DNA of 64,000 nucleotides from NCBI GenBank assembly GCA_020041925.1, contig CP083409.1; one strand, written 5' to 3'. Origin of the DNA: Faucicola osloensis_D (GTDB taxonomy: Bacteria; Pseudomonadota; Gammaproteobacteria; Pseudomonadales; Moraxellaceae). The translations under genes were made by a program, and so were the position numbers. This document shows, piece by piece, positions 46,281-55,079 of the stretch (positions are counted from its first letter, which is position 1; every line of letters begins with the position of its first letter). The notes under the pieces are model-generated. The model had not been told where the DNA came from and did no database searches. It saw only the letters and a list, made by a program, of their open reading frames with translations.

Positions 46281-46550
46281 ATGAAAAAAACGCTATTTGC
46301 ATCCGCCCTAGCCTTGGTATTTGCTTCAACAACTGCTTTTGCAGCACCGGCTGTACCACCTGTACCTGCCCATAACGCACCTAGCCAAAACGTAACTCAC
46401 AAAAAAGTGGTTCATAAGAATGAATTACACCATAAACCTGTCAAAAAAATTGTCAAAAAACCTGTTAGAAAACAGGTGAAAAAACATTATGTCAAAAAAC
46501 AGGTCAAAGTAAACCGTGGTCACCATTATGCAGAAGGTCAGCAAAGATAA
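46281..46550 (+). CDS. Small exported Lys/His-rich protein
   Basis: The protein has 89 residues. A signal peptide (MKKTLFASALALVFASTTAFA, cleavage after AFA) is followed by a Pro-rich start (APAVPPVPAHNAP) and a very basic tail of Lys, His and Val in K-K-x-V and H-K patterns. No fold is expected; it may bind metal, nucleic acid or anionic envelope polymers, as acid-shock-type basic peptides do. I recognise no family. It follows AGAGACGACT and precedes a terminator, so it is a separate transcription unit. Confidence 0.75.
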   Translation: MKKTLFASALALVFASTTAFAAPAVPPVPAHNAPSQNVTHKKVVHKNELHHKPVKKIVKKPVRKQVKKHYVKKQVKVNRGHHYAEGQQR

Positions 46551-46585
46551 TTTATCCTCGTCTTATTAAGACTTTAATGCATAGT

Positions 46586-46619
46586 AAAAGCCGAAACCTG
46601 ACTGGGTTTTGGCTTTTTT
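46586..46619 (+). terminator. Rho-independent terminator after the Lys/His-rich peptide gene
   Basis: AAAGCC-g-AAACC and GGTTT-t-GGCTTT pair, followed by a T-run. Confidence 0.85.
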
Positions 46620-46692
46620 ATTGCCCAAGATTTATTGTTTCAAAAGTCTGGGCAAGGTATACTGAGTTAACAGGGATTTGACCGTTAAAACA

Positions 46693-47076
46693 ATGATTTT
46701 TCGATTATTAGTTGGCTCAATTTTTGCCATTTTATTTCTAGCCCTATGCGCAATGCCCGCACAGGCACAAGTATGTACCCCAACCTTGACGCCCGAGCAG
46801 GCTTTTTTGGCAGTGACAAATTTGACAGGGACTAACGGTGGTAGCACAAAATCCTCTGCAAATGACCTTGCCAATTTACCCAAAGTGATTAATATCAATA
46901 CAGCCAGTGAAGCCGAGCTCACACAGCTTGATGGTATCGGCGCCAAAAAAGCGCAGCAAATTATTTTATACCGGCAAATGATAGCGCCGTTTGCCACAGC
47001 GGATGACCTAGCCAACGTCAAAGGTATCGGTAAAGCGACTGTCGATAAAAATCGCCACCGCATCACCACCCAATAG
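46693..47076 (+). CDS. ComEA-like helix-hairpin-helix protein
   Basis: The protein has 127 residues from the ATG at 46693; a TTG at 46678 is also in frame and the ribosome-binding site decides neither. A signal peptide (to about PAQA) precedes a short linker and a C-terminal double helix-hairpin-helix: INTASEAELTQLDGIGAKKAQQI and FATADDLANVKGIGKATVDKN. This is the ComEA DNA-binding domain, which binds incoming DNA in the periplasm during natural transformation. In non-Bacillus species many such short proteins are single genes, as here. Confidence 0.88.
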   Translation: MIFRLLVGSIFAILFLALCAMPAQAQVCTPTLTPEQAFLAVTNLTGTNGGSTKSSANDLANLPKVININTASEAELTQLDGIGAKKAQQIILYRQMIAPFATADDLANVKGIGKATVDKNRHRITTQ

Positions 47077-47314
47077 TGATAGCAAATCATGGGCAATCAT
47101 CACAAGTCTATTCTCATCTTTTATATATTCTGTACTAGCAAGCAAACCGTTTCATCCGGTAGCGCTCACATCCTACAGATAATCAATCAGTAGACAATAT
47201 TTTTCGCTCACTGGATTTTTTGTAACCGTGAATTAATATCCCTAGTTAGGCAGAAATTTGGTACACTAACCGCTAATAAATTTCTGCCGTTTTCATGGAT
47301 TTTGGTTACTATAC

Positions 47315-49564
47315 ATGGCAAAAAAAACTCGCAAATCACCTAGCACGGCAACCGCTGCTGGCAATACTCTAACCGATTATGTTTTAGATAGACAGTCGGC
47401 TCGCCGGGATGCCAAAAAACTGGGCTTAAACAAAGCTGATTTACCCAACTCCATCAAAGAAGTGATTAGCACACTGACGCAGGCGGGTTTTGAAGCCTAC
47501 ATCGTCGGTGGTGGGGTGCGTGATGCCTTGTTAGGCTTAAAGCCCAAAGACTTTGATGCTGTGACCAACGCCACCCCAAACCAAATCAAAGAAGTATTTG
47601 GCAAACGCTGCCGCATCATCGGACGGCGTTTTCAGCTGTGTCATGTGTATTCTGGTCGCGATATGATTGAAGTTGCCACCTTTCGCGCGCCGCCTAAGGA
47701 CAACAATCATCTCACCGAAGACGGCATGATCATGCGTGACAATGTGTGGGGTGATATCTATCAAGATGTGGTGCGCCGCGACTTTAGTATCAATGCCCTG
47801 TACTATCAGCCATTTGACGATATCGTTTATGATTTTTGTGGTGGGCTAAAAGATGTTGAAAACCGCACCATTCGTCTGCTCGGCGACACCCAAAAACGGG
47901 TGGAAGAAGACCCTGTACGTCTGCTACGAGCGCTGCGTTTTAAGGCAAAATTGCAGTTTGATTTTGACAATGCCTTAAACCAACAATTCAACGCGCAAAA
48001 CTGGGCATTATTGGCACAAGTATCCCCTCACCGCTTGTACGATGAAACGCAAAAAATGTTCACAGGCGGCTATTTAGTACCGATGTTACCGCTGTTATTT
48101 GATTATGGTGCGTTTTCCCAGTTGTTGTTTTATCCACCGACAACTGTAACACCACTACTCAACCAAGTCACCATCAATACCGATAGGCGCATAGGTAGTG
48201 GTAAAAGCATTAACCCTGCGTTCTTTTATGCGACTATTTTGTGGGAAAACTATCTGTATTTATTGGATAAGTTTAAAAAGAACACACCATTTAGCGACGC
48301 TCAAAACCAAGCCGCCAATAAAGTGTTGGACAAGCAGCGCCAGCACACGGCGATGCCCAAGTTTGCCGAGCAGTTTATTAAAGATATTTGGCTCATGCAG
48401 CCAAGACTTGCCCAGCCGCGCAAAAAAAATCTGCAAAAGCTGTTTGAAAATCCGCGTTTTCGGGCTGCCTATGACTTTTTGATGATGCGTGAACAGGTAG
48501 AAGCCAAAAACCAAGCGCTTGCCAAACAGCATGGCGCAGCGATTACGTTGGATGATGAAAGCACCAACGGCATGGGACATTGGTGGGCGTGGTTTCAAAC
48601 CCTAGGTGCCAAACAGCAGCAACAAGCGATTGATGAGTTTGACCTTGAATCGGTACGTTTGCGCTTTGCCAATATTGTCAATCAAACCATTTTTGAGGAT
48701 GACAGTGTTGCTTACCAAACTAGCGATACGGTGCCTGATAATAAGGCAGACATGGGTAGCGATTTTAGTCATGGAAAGCGCCGCCGCGAACGACGTCGTT
48801 TGCCGTTTGCAGCAAGCAGCCAAATCGAGCATGAACTGCTGCAAGATACGGCGCTATCTACCAAAGCGCACAAACCAACACAGCAGCAGCAACTTGAAAA
48901 AGCCCAGCTGCAGCAATTATCGCTTGCCACTCACACTAACTCAGCACCCGCTAAATCACTTATCGTAGCGCCAATCACAGCGCAAAAAGATGATGACCAC
49001 CCTTATCCGCCGACAGTTTCTGCTTTGGTATCAGCTTATGCTGAGACAAACGCACGCCCAAATAGTTCACACCCAAATAATTCGCACCCAAATGATTCAC
49101 AACTAAGTCGCTCACGCAAACGTGACAAAGCCTATTTATCGGCAGCCAGTGTACCTGCCAAACGTGCGCGACGTACCCCCAGCTCAAACTGGTCGATTTT
49201 GGAGCAACGCCAGCAAGCGGATATCACAACATCCGCTAGTGATTTGCGTGGCGAACCTGTCAGCCCAACACCCGTCAAAAAAAGCACCGACAATCAGGCG
49301 GTGACTCATACCGATATTGATACTAATATTAGCATTGGCACTGACATTCGCACTGACACTGGCACGGTCAATCATTCGGCTTCCAATGAATCAATGATTG
49401 ACAGTGGCGTGGTACAGCCAAAGCCAAAGCGAGTGCCACGGACGCGTAAAAAGGCGGTTGCTGATAGCAAATTCTCAGCAGACGCGGTGACTAAGGACGA
49501 GGCACCGGCAGCGCCAAAACGCACTCGCAAACGCGCGGTCAAAATCGACGGTCATCAGCCATGA
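47315..49564 (+). CDS. pcnB: Poly(A) polymerase I with long C-terminal extension
   Basis: It adds 3' poly(A) tails that promote RNA decay. It has 749 residues, far longer than the 465 of E. coli. The core (about 40-470) has the class II nucleotidyltransferase motif YIVGGGVRDALLGLKPKDFD with catalytic Asp residues in DFD, then RRFQLCHVYSGRDMIEVATF and the RNA-binding helices EEDPVRLLRALRFKAKL. The following 280 residues are low-complexity, basic and Ser/Thr/Gln-rich, with short repeats near SHPNNSHPNDS (15-bp DNA repeats around 49058-49100) and a Lys/Arg-rich end. folK starts within its last codons (ATGA). Confidence 0.9.
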   Translation: MAKKTRKSPSTATAAGNTLTDYVLDRQSARRDAKKLGLNKADLPNSIKEVISTLTQAGFEAYIVGGGVRDALLGLKPKDFDAVTNATPNQIKEVFGKRCRIIGRRFQLCHVYSGRDMIEVATFRAPPKDNNHLTEDGMIMRDNVWGDIYQDVVRRDFSINALYYQPFDDIVYDFCGGLKDVENRTIRLLGDTQKRVEEDPVRLLRALRFKAKLQFDFDNALNQQFNAQNWALLAQVSPHRLYDETQKMFTGGYLVPMLPLLFDYGAFSQLLFYPPTTVTPLLNQVTINTDRRIGSGKSINPAFFYATILWENYLYLLDKFKKNTPFSDAQNQAANKVLDKQRQHTAMPKFAEQFIKDIWLMQPRLAQPRKKNLQKLFENPRFRAAYDFLMMREQVEAKNQALAKQHGAAITLDDESTNGMGHWWAWFQTLGAKQQQQAIDEFDLESVRLRFANIVNQTIFEDDSVAYQTSDTVPDNKADMGSDFSHGKRRRERRRLPFAASSQIEHELLQDTALSTKAHKPTQQQQLEKAQLQQLSLATHTNSAPAKSLIVAPITAQKDDDHPYPPTVSALVSAYAETNARPNSSHPNNSHPNDSQLSRSRKRDKAYLSAASVPAKRARRTPSSNWSILEQRQQADITTSASDLRGEPVSPTPVKKSTDNQAVTHTDIDTNISIGTDIRTDTGTVNHSASNESMIDSGVVQPKPKRVPRTRKKAVADSKFSADAVTKDEAPAAPKRTRKRAVKIDGHQP

Positions 49565-50055
49565 TTAATTGCTATATCGGTTTGGGTGGCAATATCGCAA
49601 ACGCGCTTGGTACGCCAAGGCAGCATATTGCCAATGCTATTGCGGCGTTTTACGCATCGCCGCACTTTGCCAATGTTACAGCATCATCACTGTATCAATC
49701 CAAAGCCTTTGGGGTCACCGACCAGCCCGATTTTTTTAATGCGGTGGTAAAAGTTGATACCGATTTGGCACCCTTAGCGCTATTGGATTTTTGCCAAAGT
49801 TTGGAGAGCGCTGCCAAGCGCACGCGTTTGCGCCACTGGGGTGAGCGTAGTTTGGATGTCGATGTACTGTTGTATGGTGATGACACCATCAACAATGCGC
49901 GTTTAACAGTGCCACATGAGGGCTTATTTGTGCGTAATTTTGTGCTGATTCCGATGCTAGAGCTTGACCCAACCCTTATGGTAAATGGGCAAAAATTGGC
50001 AGATTTACCGACCAGTCAACAGTGGCAGGGCTTGGAAAAATTAACCGTGCTTTAA
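49561..50055 (+). CDS. folK: 2-amino-4-hydroxy-6-hydroxymethyldihydropteridine pyrophosphokinase
   Basis: A folate-pathway enzyme of 164 residues that moves pyrophosphate from ATP to hydroxymethyl-dihydropterin. Motifs: CYIGLGGNIANALGTP, LYQSKAFGVTDQPDFFNAVVKV, and the signature RHWGERSLDVDVLLYG with the metal-binding Asp pair, then VPHEGLFVRNFVLIPMLEL. Its start overlaps the pcnB stop by four bases. The order pcnB-folK-panB-panC is common in gammaproteobacteria. Confidence 0.94.
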   Translation: MINCYIGLGGNIANALGTPRQHIANAIAAFYASPHFANVTASSLYQSKAFGVTDQPDFFNAVVKVDTDLAPLALLDFCQSLESAAKRTRLRHWGERSLDVDVLLYGDDTINNARLTVPHEGLFVRNFVLIPMLELDPTLMVNGQKLADLPTSQQWQGLEKLTVL

Positions 50056-50176
50056 CCCATATCAGTTAACATGGTTTTTTGTAAAATTAACAAATTATTG
50101 GCGCCATGGATTTGAAATCGCAAAAAATTAAACCATTGATAAAGTAACGTTTTTTGTTTTCCCTATTTCTTGTTTT

Positions 50177-50250
50177 TGCCTGTTTCTTTTGCCCTTGCTT
50201 CTTTTAGCTTTACTTCTTTTACCCTTGATTCTTTTAACCTTGCTTTTTAA
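50177..50250 (+). repeat. Degenerate pyrimidine-rich repeat in the panB leader
   Basis: About four imperfect units of 14-16 bp, roughly CCTTGCTTCTTTTA, run from 50191 to 50250, ending 11 bp before the panB start and directly before its AAAGGA ribosome-binding site. The stretch from about 50155 is nearly all C and T on the plus strand. An in-frame TTG at 50189 would read it as a Leu-rich peptide, which is probably spurious. Confidence 0.6.
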
Positions 50251-50260
50251 AGGAAACCGC

Positions 50261-51142
50261 ATGAGCTACGTTAGCAACCTAGAATCTAACCCCGATTCAA
50301 CAACTGAGTCAACATCTGCCGCAGCGACGACCAAGCCTAAATTACCTGTGACCTTGTCCACCTTAAACAAACTCAAAGCCAATGGCGAGACGTTCTCGTG
50401 CTTGACATGTTATGACGCCAGTTTTGCAGCAGCCATGCAAGTTGCCGCGATTGATACGATTTTGATTGGCGACAGCCTTGGCATGGTAGTGCAAGGACAA
50501 ACCTCAACCTTACCTGTCACAATCGCAGACATGGTATATCATACCCAAAACGTGGCTCGTGCCAACAGTCATGCACTGATTTTATGTGATTTACCTTTTA
50601 TGAGTGTCGCCACGCTTGAGCGCGCACTCGATGCCAGTACTGCTGTCATGCAAGCAGGCGCGCATGTGGTCAAAATCGAAGGCGGTGCTGAGCTTGCCAA
50701 AATCGTGGCAGTGCTTGCCAACAACGGCGTGCCGACCTGCGTGCATCTAGGCTTGACACCGCAATCAGTGAATGTGTTTGGTGGCTACAAGGTACAAGGC
50801 AAAACCGATGCCCAAGCGGAAAAACTTATGGCTGACTGTCAAGCAGTGGTAGAAGCGGGTGCAGCCATTTTACTACTCGAATGCGTCCCTGCTGAACTTG
50901 CCAAAAAAGTGCGTGACACTTTCCCAGTGCCTGTGATTGGTATCGGTGCGGGCGTGGATTGTGATGGTCAAGTGCTAGTTATGCACGATATGCTTGGGGT
51001 ATATACCCGTAAACCTGCCAAGTTTGTCAAAGACTTTTTGACCGACGAGCATAACGAAACCAAAGATATCACCGGGGCGTTTAAAGCCTATCATAAAGCG
51101 GTCAAAGAGCGTACGTTCCCAACGCCAGCGCATAGTTTTTAG
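50261..51142 (+). CDS. panB: 3-methyl-2-oxobutanoate hydroxymethyltransferase
   Basis: The first step of pantothenate (coenzyme A) synthesis. It has 293 residues from the ATG at 50261, seven bases after AAAGGA. Motifs: LTCYDASFAAAMQVA, ILIGDSLGMVVQG (metal Asp), VVKIEGGAEL, HLGLTPQSVNVFGGYKVQG, LLECVPAEL (catalytic Glu) and GIGAGVDCDGQVLVMHDMLG. A disordered Ser/Thr-rich stretch of about 25 residues precedes the core. panC follows after 19 bp. Confidence 0.94.
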   Translation: MSYVSNLESNPDSTTESTSAAATTKPKLPVTLSTLNKLKANGETFSCLTCYDASFAAAMQVAAIDTILIGDSLGMVVQGQTSTLPVTIADMVYHTQNVARANSHALILCDLPFMSVATLERALDASTAVMQAGAHVVKIEGGAELAKIVAVLANNGVPTCVHLGLTPQSVNVFGGYKVQGKTDAQAEKLMADCQAVVEAGAAILLLECVPAELAKKVRDTFPVPVIGIGAGVDCDGQVLVMHDMLGVYTRKPAKFVKDFLTDEHNETKDITGAFKAYHKAVKERTFPTPAHSF

Positions 51143-51161
51143 TAATCATAAAGGCAAAAAA

Positions 51162-52106
51162 ATGCAAGTATTTCATACCATCAACGCATTACGTGACACC
51201 TTAAAACCTTTACGCCATCAAGCGGCTGCGCCAAAGATAGCGCTAGTTCCCACGATGGGCAATTTGCACAGCGGTCACGTGACCCTCGTCGAAAAAGCCA
51301 AGGAACTTGCCGATATCGTGGTGGTCAGTGTGTTTGTTAACCCAACCCAATTTGGCGTGGGTGAAGACTTTGATACCTACCCACGTACGCTAGAGGCTGA
51401 TGTGGCAAAACTTACCGAAGCAGGGGCAAATTTTGTATTTGCCCCAAGCGTGGAAGAAATGTACCCAACCTACCCTAATAACGTGCAAGTGCTGTCTGGC
51501 GATATTAGCAAAATCTTGTGCGCCAACACTCGCCCTACCCATTTTGATGGTGTCGGCTTGGTGGTGAGTAAACTATTTAATATCGTCCAACCTGACATCG
51601 CTGTTTTTGGCAAAAAAGACTATCAACAACTTGCGATTATCCGCCAGTTGGTCGCTGAGCTAAATTTCCCCATTGAGATTGTCGGAGTGGATATCGTGCG
51701 TGCTTATGACGGTTTGGCATTATCGTCTCGCAATCAATACCTAAGCGAAGCCGAACGTCAACTTGCCCCCACCTTACAAAAAAGCTTGCAACAGCTTGCC
51801 AATGAGTTAAAAACTGCCAATTTTGTCGATTTTGACAAGATTATTGCCGACGCGATTGATAAGTTAAATCGCGTGATGGTGGCTGACTCAGGCTTTAAAG
51901 TGGATTATTTGGAAGTTAAAAATCGCTTATTACAACCGCCGAAGCCCACTGATAAAGATTTGGTAATTTTGACCGCCGCTTTTTTGGGCAAGAAAACACG
52001 GCTTTTAGATAACCTAGAGTTTATTCGGGAACTGAATCAGGAACTAAATCAAGAATTGGGTAGCGATTTTAATCAACAACCTACTACCGCATCTGTGAAG
52101 GATTAA
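51162..52106 (+). CDS. panC: Pantothenate synthetase
   Basis: It joins pantoate and beta-alanine with ATP. It has 314 residues. Nucleotidyl-transferase motifs: VPTMGNLHSGHVTLVEKAK (HxGH), SVFVNPTQFGVGEDFDTYPR, THFDGVGLVVSKLFNIV, FGKKDYQQLAIIRQLV and LALSSRNQYLS (KMSKS-like). The C-terminus carries an extra tail of about 25 residues with an NQELNQEL repeat. rapZ begins two bases after the stop. Confidence 0.94.
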   Translation: MQVFHTINALRDTLKPLRHQAAAPKIALVPTMGNLHSGHVTLVEKAKELADIVVVSVFVNPTQFGVGEDFDTYPRTLEADVAKLTEAGANFVFAPSVEEMYPTYPNNVQVLSGDISKILCANTRPTHFDGVGLVVSKLFNIVQPDIAVFGKKDYQQLAIIRQLVAELNFPIEIVGVDIVRAYDGLALSSRNQYLSEAERQLAPTLQKSLQQLANELKTANFVDFDKIIADAIDKLNRVMVADSGFKVDYLEVKNRLLQPPKPTDKDLVILTAAFLGKKTRLLDNLEFIRELNQELNQELGSDFNQQPTTASVKD

Positions 52107-52108
52107 CT

Positions 52109-52984
52109 ATGTCAACGCTACAAGTTATCATTGTTTCAGGACGTTCAGGCTCGGGTAAGACATCGGTTCTCAATATTATGGAAGACTTTGGCTATTATCC
52201 AATTGATAATTTGCCACTCTCGCTAGTTCCTAGTGCCATTGATAAACTTGTACATGACAGCCAAATTTATAAAATCGCCATTGGTGTGGATGTACGCTCG
52301 CCACAAGCGGACTTATCGCGGTTTGCCGAGGTCTATCATAAACTCATAGAGACTTATAGCAAACCGGCGATTAAAATACTGTATGTGACTGCCCAAGAAA
52401 GCGTCCTGGTGGCACGGTTTGACGCCACGCGCCGTCTGCATCCGTTAATGGCGGTATCGGGTAATCTACCCAATGCCATCAAAAAAGAAATCGATATCTT
52501 AGAGCCGATTGCCATCCGCGCTGATATCAAAATTGACACTAGCCTTCTTAATATCCACCAACTCAAAGAAGTCATTCGCGATCATTTGGGTGTGGATAAT
52601 GCGGTAACCGTTAATATTTTATCCTTTGGGTTTAAATATGGAGCACCGATTGATGCTGATTTTATTTTTGATGTGCGCACCCTACCAAACCCCCATTGGA
52701 AGATTGAACTGCGCAACCAGACAGGGCTAGATGATGATGTCAAAGCATTTTTTGCTGAATATAGCGAAGTAGATGACATGGCGAATGATATTATCGCTTT
52801 TTTTAAAAAATGGCTGCCGCCTTTTTTGCACAACAATCGCCATACCGTGACCATCGCTATCGGCTGTACTGGGGGCAAACACCGCTCTGTTTATATCGCA
52901 GAAAAATTGGGCGAGTCACTGACCCAATCGCTACCCAAAGAGATGGTGGTACGTATCAAGCACCGTGAAAAAAATCGCTGGTAG
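52109..52984 (+). CDS. rapZ: RNase adapter protein RapZ (YvcJ family P-loop protein)
   Basis: A 291-residue P-loop NTPase. Walker A is VSGRSGSGKTSVLNIMEDFGY, followed by YYPIDNLPLSLVP; later FDATRRLHPL, LSFGFKYGAPIDADFIFDVRTLPNPHW and the C-terminal TVTIAIGCTGGKHRSVYIAEKL. In E. coli RapZ binds GlcN6P and directs RNase E to GlmZ RNA; outside the Enterobacteria the role is less clear. Here it is tightly linked to panC (2 bp), not to rpoN-ptsN as in E. coli. Confidence 0.93.
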   Translation: MSTLQVIIVSGRSGSGKTSVLNIMEDFGYYPIDNLPLSLVPSAIDKLVHDSQIYKIAIGVDVRSPQADLSRFAEVYHKLIETYSKPAIKILYVTAQESVLVARFDATRRLHPLMAVSGNLPNAIKKEIDILEPIAIRADIKIDTSLLNIHQLKEVIRDHLGVDNAVTVNILSFGFKYGAPIDADFIFDVRTLPNPHWKIELRNQTGLDDDVKAFFAEYSEVDDMANDIIAFFKKWLPPFLHNNRHTVTIAIGCTGGKHRSVYIAEKLGESLTQSLPKEMVVRIKHREKNRW

Positions 52985-53035
52985 CACGTTCTGAATCAAC
53001 TTTGTACTTATGATTGATAACTTTGAGATTGATAA

Positions 53036-53545
53036 ATGATTAATTTTGCTGAAATGGATATGGCGGTTAGCCGTACCGAACTAAAAAAAGCCCATGAGCG
53101 CCTACAGCGACTGGCTGAGCCACTTGCCAATTTGTCAAAAAAACAGATGAAGGCACTGCCTGCCAGTGAGTTTTTTTTGGATGACTTGCTGCAGCTTGCC
53201 GATATTACCAGCCATGAAGCACGTAAGCGTCACATCAAGCGTTTGGGCAAATTGCTGGCTGAAGAAGAACCGCATGCGATTGTCGAATTTTTATTTCGCC
53301 ATACCTTTAGCCCTGAGCAACAAGCCAAAATTGAAAGCTGGCAAACGCGCCTAAATTTGCAAGATGACAATACCTTAAAACAATTTACCAAAACTTTTTT
53401 TGACAGTGAATTCAACACCATCAAGCAGCTACTGATTTGGATTGCCTACGCCGAATACACCCAAGATGATGAATTGATGAATGAGAGTGTGGCTGATTTG
53501 CACACTTATATCCGCCAAGTGGCGATTTTGTCCAAAGGTAAATAG
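53036..53545 (+). CDS. darP: Ribosome-associated protein DarP (YjgA, DUF615)
   Basis: A 169-residue helical protein that assists late 50S subunit assembly. The family hallmarks are SRTELKKAHERLQRLAEPLANLS and LLQLADITSHEARKRHIKRLGKLL, with a C-terminal AEYTQDDELMNESVADLHTYIRQV. Several Met codons near the start (53036, 53054 and 53060) leave the exact N-terminus open. It lies 51 bp after rapZ. Confidence 0.88.
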   Translation: MINFAEMDMAVSRTELKKAHERLQRLAEPLANLSKKQMKALPASEFFLDDLLQLADITSHEARKRHIKRLGKLLAEEEPHAIVEFLFRHTFSPEQQAKIESWQTRLNLQDDNTLKQFTKTFFDSEFNTIKQLLIWIAYAEYTQDDELMNESVADLHTYIRQVAILSKGK

Positions 53546-53601
53546 TCGGACTGATTGCCAGTTTTTTAACCACTTATCCCTATGTGGCTTGGCTAGTGGG
53601 T

Positions 53602-53665
53602 ATAGCGGATGACTGTATGAGTGATTTATCCGCTATGCATTATGAGTAATTTATCTGCTAAGCAT
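53602..53665. repeat. Inverted repeat plus 25-bp tandem duplication upstream of sotB
   Basis: ATAGCGGAT (53602-53610) and ATCCGCTAT (53628-53636) are 9-bp inverse copies. Overlapping them, a 25-bp unit at 53616-53640 is repeated at 53641-53665 with three differences. A third partial copy of TATGAGT follows near 53676. Confidence 0.65.
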
Positions 53666-53761
53666 TGGGTTATCCTATGAGTCGATTTTTTACTGGCAAA
53701 GCTATTTTCATCATAAAATAACGTAAAATTGCTTTTATTTTATAGAGTGAGCCGCTAAGGT

Positions 53762-54994
53762 ATGCCATCAGCCTTAGCCATCCTGTCCGCAATGAGTCAT
53801 TTTCACCAGTTACGTCAACACACCCAGTCCAACCCCAACTATCCCAACCAAATTCGCCAGTGGCGCGTGATTGTCATGGCGATTTCGGCATTTATTTTTA
53901 ATACCACCGAATTTGTGCCAATTGCGCTGCTCTCTGACATTGGTCATAGCTTTGCCATGCCCGTAGAAACGGTGGGGCATATGATTACTATCTATGCTTG
54001 GATTGTGGCTATTTTGTCGCTCCCTGCCATGCTTGTCACTGCCCGTATCGAACGGCGTAAGCTATTGATAGCATTATTTGTTATTTTTATCGGGGGACAT
54101 GCGGTGTCTGTAATGGCGCAAAGTTTTGCCATGCTGTTGGTTGGACGGGCATTGATTGCGCTAGCGCATGCGGTGTTTTGGTCAATTACCGCAAGCCTTG
54201 TGGTGCGTGTGGCGCCCAAAGATCGTCAAACCAAAGCCTTGGGGCTATTGTCGATGGGTAGCGCGCTGGCGACGGTGCTTGGGCTGCCGTTAGGTCGGAT
54301 GATTGGGCAGTGGCTTGGGTGGCGGATGACGTTTGGCACGATTGGTGTGGCCGCGCTCTTGGCAATGATTATGGTGTGGTGGATTTTGCCAAAACTGCCG
54401 AGCAAAGATGTCGGCTCAGCCGCAAGTTTACCCAGTATCTTCAACAATATCCCCTTGCTCACTGTCTATACACTCACTGTGCTATGTGTGACGGCACACT
54501 TTACGGCATACAGTTATATTGAGCCTTATATGCTGACGATTAGTCAGTTTAGTCAGCAATTTGCCACGGTGATTTTGCTGAGTTTTGGGGTGGCAGGGTT
54601 GCTAGCGAGCTGGCTATTTGGGCACTTTTATGACCGTTTTCCACGGGCGTTTTTGATTAGCGCGATGGCAACGCTGCTGTTTTCTTTGTTAGCATCGGTC
54701 TGGCTGCCTCATGTGCCAATCTTGTGGCTTGTCCTAGCGATGCTGTGGGGCTTGGCAATTACGGCGATTAGCCTTGCTTTTCAGCTACGCGTATTGCAGC
54801 TTGCGCCGAATGCCACTGATGTAGCGATGTCAATTTTTTCAGGAATTTATAACATCGGTATCGGCGGCGGCGCGTTTGTCGGTGGACTGGTGATTGCAAG
54901 CCTAGGACTGGCGATGGTGGGTTATGTAGGGGCAGGTATCGCGCTCATTGCTATGGTTTGTTTAATGGTGTATTTGGTGCACACCCAAAAGTAA
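53762..54994 (+). CDS. sotB: MFS sugar/drug efflux transporter SotB-like
   Basis: A 12-helix major facilitator of 410 residues. It closely resembles E. coli SotB/YdeA: FIFNTTEFVPIALLSDIGHSF, ITIYAWIVAILSLPAML, the motif-A-like RIERRKLLIALFVIF, AHAVFWSITASLVVRVAPKDR, GLPLGRMIGQWLGWRMTF and ATDVAMSIFSGIYNIGIGGGA. SotB exports arabinose, IPTG and related sugars when over-expressed. The N-terminus has about 35 extra residues; an alternative ATG is at 53792. Confidence 0.9.
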   Translation: MPSALAILSAMSHFHQLRQHTQSNPNYPNQIRQWRVIVMAISAFIFNTTEFVPIALLSDIGHSFAMPVETVGHMITIYAWIVAILSLPAMLVTARIERRKLLIALFVIFIGGHAVSVMAQSFAMLLVGRALIALAHAVFWSITASLVVRVAPKDRQTKALGLLSMGSALATVLGLPLGRMIGQWLGWRMTFGTIGVAALLAMIMVWWILPKLPSKDVGSAASLPSIFNNIPLLTVYTLTVLCVTAHFTAYSYIEPYMLTISQFSQQFATVILLSFGVAGLLASWLFGHFYDRFPRAFLISAMATLLFSLLASVWLPHVPILWLVLAMLWGLAITAISLAFQLRVLQLAPNATDVAMSIFSGIYNIGIGGGAFVGGLVIASLGLAMVGYVGAGIALIAMVCLMVYLVHTQK

Positions 54995-55079
54995 TCAGAC
55001 CACAGAGCTTACTGGTAATTGGGCTTGCGCTTAGACTTACGATTGGACTTGCTTGCAGGTGACTTTTCCCACTGACAAG

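Noticed and set aside
50189..50260. N-terminal Leu-rich extension of PanB as a signal or leader peptide
   Set aside because: The ATG at 50261 has a good ribosome-binding site and PanB is cytoplasmic; the extension just translates a pyrimidine-rich repeat.
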